Assembly (NCBI GenBank): GCA_050734915.1
Contig: JBOHUX010000110.1
Coordinates: forward strand, 1 to 8,006
Length of the DNA stretch: 8,006 nt
DNA from: JBOHUX01 sp050734915
GTDB taxonomy: Bacteria; Chloroflexota; Dormibacteria; Dormibacterales; Dormibacteraceae
Reading direction: 5' to 3'
The notes under the pieces are model-generated. The model was not told where the DNA came from and did no database searches. It worked only from the letters and a program-made list of their open reading frames with translations. Made by a program: the position numbers and the translations under genes. Below, piece after piece: positions 6,281 through 8,006 of this stretch. Position 1 is the stretch's first letter. The number at the start of each line of letters is the position of its first letter.

Positions 6281-7766
6281 CCGCGTTCGCGTAGTACTGC
6301 TGGTCCTCGCGCCAGCCGCCCATCCCCGCCCCGAGCTGCTCGTAGCCTTCGGTGAACTCGATCTTGCGAATCCACTTGACCATCTTGAAACCGAGCTGGG
6401 TCTCCACCCGGAGACGGACCGGGGCGCCGTGCTCGATCGGCAGTGGCTCGCCGTTCATCTCGAGGGCCAGGATCGTCTGCGGCTTGAGCGCCAGGTGGAG
6501 CGGGATCGATCCGTAGTACTGGCCGTAGCGACCCTCGCCCTCGGTCAGCCCCTTGTCGTCGTAGGCGTAGAAAACGATCCGCTGAGCCCCCTCGTGGGGA
6601 CGGACCAGCTCGACGATCTTCCGAAGCGGCACCCCGCCCCATTCGGCGATCCCGGTCCAGCCCTGGATGCAGTTGTGCTTGGTGACCTGGCTCTCGCACC
6701 CCAGCTCGCGCAGCTGCTCCAGCGTCAGCGTCCGCGGCGAGTCCACCAGGCCCCCGATCTCGAGCCGGTAGTCGCGGAACCCGCCGCGCGCCATCTCCCG
6801 GTAGCCGGTGTCGGACGGCGGACGGCCGTTCACCCAGTGGTAGGGGGTGATCCCCGCCCTCCGGTAGCGCTGGCGCGAAGTGAGGATCTTCGAGAGCGCA
6901 CTTTCGAACGGATCGACCAGACGGCCCGTCAGGCGCTGCGCGGAGCGCGGGCTCGCGAGCGCCCAGACGGTGACGGCGACGTTGACGGCGACGATCACGA
7001 GGAGGGCAGCCAGGCCGACCGCGACGGCCACCGCCCGGTTGGCCCGGTAGGAGCCGAGCGCGATCGCCGCCCACTCGCGGGGGAGGCCGTGGAGGACGAC
7101 CATGATCGTGTGCACCACCACGAAGGCGCCGAATGCACAGAGCCCGAGGAAGTGGAGGGTCCGCGCCATCTGCTTGCCGCCGAAGAGCCGCCCGTACCAG
7201 GGGAACCGGGCGATCACCGAAGGCGACATGGCGGCGCCGGTCGCGATCTGCAGCGGCGCCAGCAGGAACACGACCGTGAAGTAGGCGAGCTGCTGGGCGG
7301 CGTTGTAGACGAGCCCGGGCTGCGGAGGCGCCAGGTGCCCGTTGAAGTAGACGGCCAGCGCGTGCATGGCGCCGGGCACGATCGACCAGCTGGTCGGCAC
7401 GAGGCGGATCCACTGGCCGCTGAGGCAGAGCAGGACGACGTACACGACCCCGGTAAGAATCCAGAACTGGAGGGTCATGAAGTGCCAGTGGCGCCCGATG
7501 CCCAGGTTCTTGTGCCCGGGTAGCGCGATCACCGGCGACCACGGTGCCTCGAGCTCGAGTGAGGTCCACGCCTGCCGGGAGTCGGCCCCCACCACCCTCC
7601 TGGAGAAGCGGACCAGCTCTCTCCCCGGCGGGCAGTCATCGCTGGCGTAGAGGCGCGGCAGCGCGCTCAGCACCTCCAGCCCGCTCCGCGCCAGCAGGGT
7701 CAGGAGGAGGATGTTGAGGAAGTGTGTGACGACCAGGAAGAGCGGGAAGCTGTCCACTCCTAGCAC
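6270..7766 (-). CDS. Membrane cytochrome b561-like / sulfite oxidase-type molybdopterin oxidoreductase fusion
   Basis: This 498-residue protein has a membrane half and a Mo-cofactor half. Residues 1-270 contain about five membrane helices (about 8-26, 97-117, 155-175, 204-224, 246-269). Candidate heme-b histidines are H15, H93/H95, H205 and H219; the last two, 14 apart on one helix, match the spacing I recall for the cytochrome b subunit of formate dehydrogenase. Residues about 325-480 are an Oxidored_molyb domain (YedY/sulfite oxidase fold), with C366 in HNCIQGW as the expected molybdenum-ligating cysteine. The sulfite-oxidase dimerisation domain is absent. There is no Tat signal, and the segment before the Mo domain is strongly basic (R298, R300, R302, R303), which points to a cytoplasmic Mo domain. 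It probably moves electrons between a small substrate and the quinone pool. The start is GTG, with GGGAG (7771-7775) four bases upstream. The fused architecture seems familiar to me but functionally uncharacterised. Confidence 0.9.
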   Translation of the reverse strand: MLGVDSFPLFLVVTHFLNILLLTLLARSGLEVLSALPRLYASDDCPPGRELVRFSRRVVGADSRQAWTSLELEAPWSPVIALPGHKNLGIGRHWHFMTLQFWILTGVVYVVLLCLSGQWIRLVPTSWSIVPGAMHALAVYFNGHLAPPQPGLVYNAAQQLAYFTVVFLLAPLQIATGAAMSPSVIARFPWYGRLFGGKQMARTLHFLGLCAFGAFVVVHTIMVVLHGLPREWAAIALGSYRANRAVAVAVGLAALLVIVAVNVAVTVWALASPRSAQRLTGRLVDPFESALSKILTSRQRYRRAGITPYHWVNGRPPSDTGYREMARGGFRDYRLEIGGLVDSPRTLTLEQLRELGCESQVTKHNCIQGWTGIAEWGGVPLRKIVELVRPHEGAQRIVFYAYDDKGLTEGEGRYGQYYGSIPLHLALKPQTILALEMNGEPLPIEHGAPVRLRVETQLGFKMVKWIRKIEFTEGYEQLGAGMGGWREDQQYYANAAGI

Positions 7767-7832
7767 ACGGCTCCCGCCGGTTCGCGCCGGCCCGGCGGCC
7801 GCTGCCGGCCTGGAGACGCGGTCATCCCCATC

Positions 7833-8006
7833 TCACCGGCCGGGAAGGAACTCGTCAACCTTCTCGCGAAGCGCCTCCATGGCGCCCGGGATACCGCCCG
7901 CGGGGTCCGCGAAGATCGACTTGGCGAAGCTCTCCGCCTGCTGGAACGTGATGTGCGGCGGCAGCGGCGGCTCCTCGGGGTCGGTCATGGCGTCGATGAT
8001 AGTGGG
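7833..8006 (-). CDS. ThDP-dependent enzyme, pyruvate oxidase/acetolactate synthase type (C-terminal end, partial)
   Basis: A minus-strand frame is open from the window edge to a TGA at 7835-7833 and encodes the last 57 residues of a protein. It begins PTIIDAMTDPEEPPLPPHIT and continues through FQQAESFAKSIF to a terminal FLPGR. The pattern of Asp-Ala, then a Pro-rich PPLPPHI turn, then an F-Q-Q-A-x-x-F-A-x-S helix is what I recognise from the C-terminus of PoxB-like and related ThDP-requiring enzymes, where it follows the ThDP/Mg2+-binding domain. Such enzymes decarboxylate or ligate 2-oxo acids. The ThDP motif itself would lie outside the window. An ATG at 7988-7986 could instead start a 51-residue small protein, but no Shine-Dalgarno precedes it and the frame continues upstream. 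The next gene, the Mo oxidoreductase, begins 66 bases downstream on the same strand, so an operon is likely. The family call rests on a short C-terminal match. Confidence 0.65.
   Translation of the reverse strand, partial: PTIIDAMTDPEEPPLPPHITFQQAESFAKSIFADPAGGIPGAMEALREKVDEFLPGR

Noticed and set aside
6429..7523. A 364-codon plus-strand frame antisense to the Mo oxidoreductase
   Set aside because: Its composition is a shadow of the membrane protein on the minus strand, rich in Asp, His, Arg and Gln, with no domain.
7767..7832. Possible terminator hairpin between the ThDP enzyme and the Mo oxidoreductase gene
   Set aside because: GCCGG and CCGGC can form only a five-pair stem, with no T-run and no extension. 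The gap is short and looks like an intra-operon spacer.

Overview
The window is about 70% GC by eye and almost wholly coding. It reads as chromosome of a high-GC free-living bacterium. Several genes start with GTG, and all seven minus-strand genes end in TGA. The mix of an enolase-superfamily catabolic enzyme, a ThDP enzyme, a membrane-fused molybdenum oxidoreductase and a MarR-controlled efflux pump suits a metabolically versatile soil or subsurface lineage, such as Rokubacteria/Methylomirabilota, an actinobacterium or a relative. The sequence alone does not settle which. There are no tRNA, rRNA, CRISPR or insertion-sequence features, and no gene-free stretch exceeds about 150 bases.

Layout: a possible fragment of a plus-strand membrane protein ends at 106. 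It converges on a long run of minus-strand genes across a GC-rich hairpin (113-129). Read in the direction of transcription (right to left), the run is: the C-terminal end of a ThDP-dependent enzyme of the pyruvate oxidase/acetolactate synthase type (8006-7833); a membrane cytochrome b fused to a sulfite-oxidase-type molybdopterin domain (7766-6270); a mandelate racemase/enolase-superfamily enzyme with a full catalytic set (6244-5147); a short-chain dehydrogenase with variant catalytic motifs (5041-4031); an FtsH-type AAA+ membrane protease with an altered pore loop (3885-1930); and a marR-MFS exporter pair (1873-132).

The first four minus-strand genes are closely spaced (66, 25 and 105 bases) and plausibly form a catabolic or redox operon. 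A ThDP carboligase/decarboxylase, a quinone- or heme-linked Mo oxidoreductase, an acid-sugar or hydroxyacid racemase/dehydratase and an oxidoreductase could serve one pathway, but the substrate cannot be read from the sequence. The marR-MFS pair is a self-contained drug or solvent efflux cassette: the two genes overlap by four bases, and marR is preceded by an AT-rich palindrome that is a good autoregulatory operator candidate. ftsH is a housekeeping-type protease gene without its usual neighbours, possibly an accessory paralogue.

I see no strong sign of a wholly new system. The points most worth a second look are a tandem 19/20-base duplication that doubles the ribosome-binding-site/start region between the Mo oxidoreductase and enolase-superfamily genes, the Phe-to-Val change in the FtsH pore loop, the missing catalytic Asn in the SDR, and the predicted cytoplasmic placement of the Mo domain.
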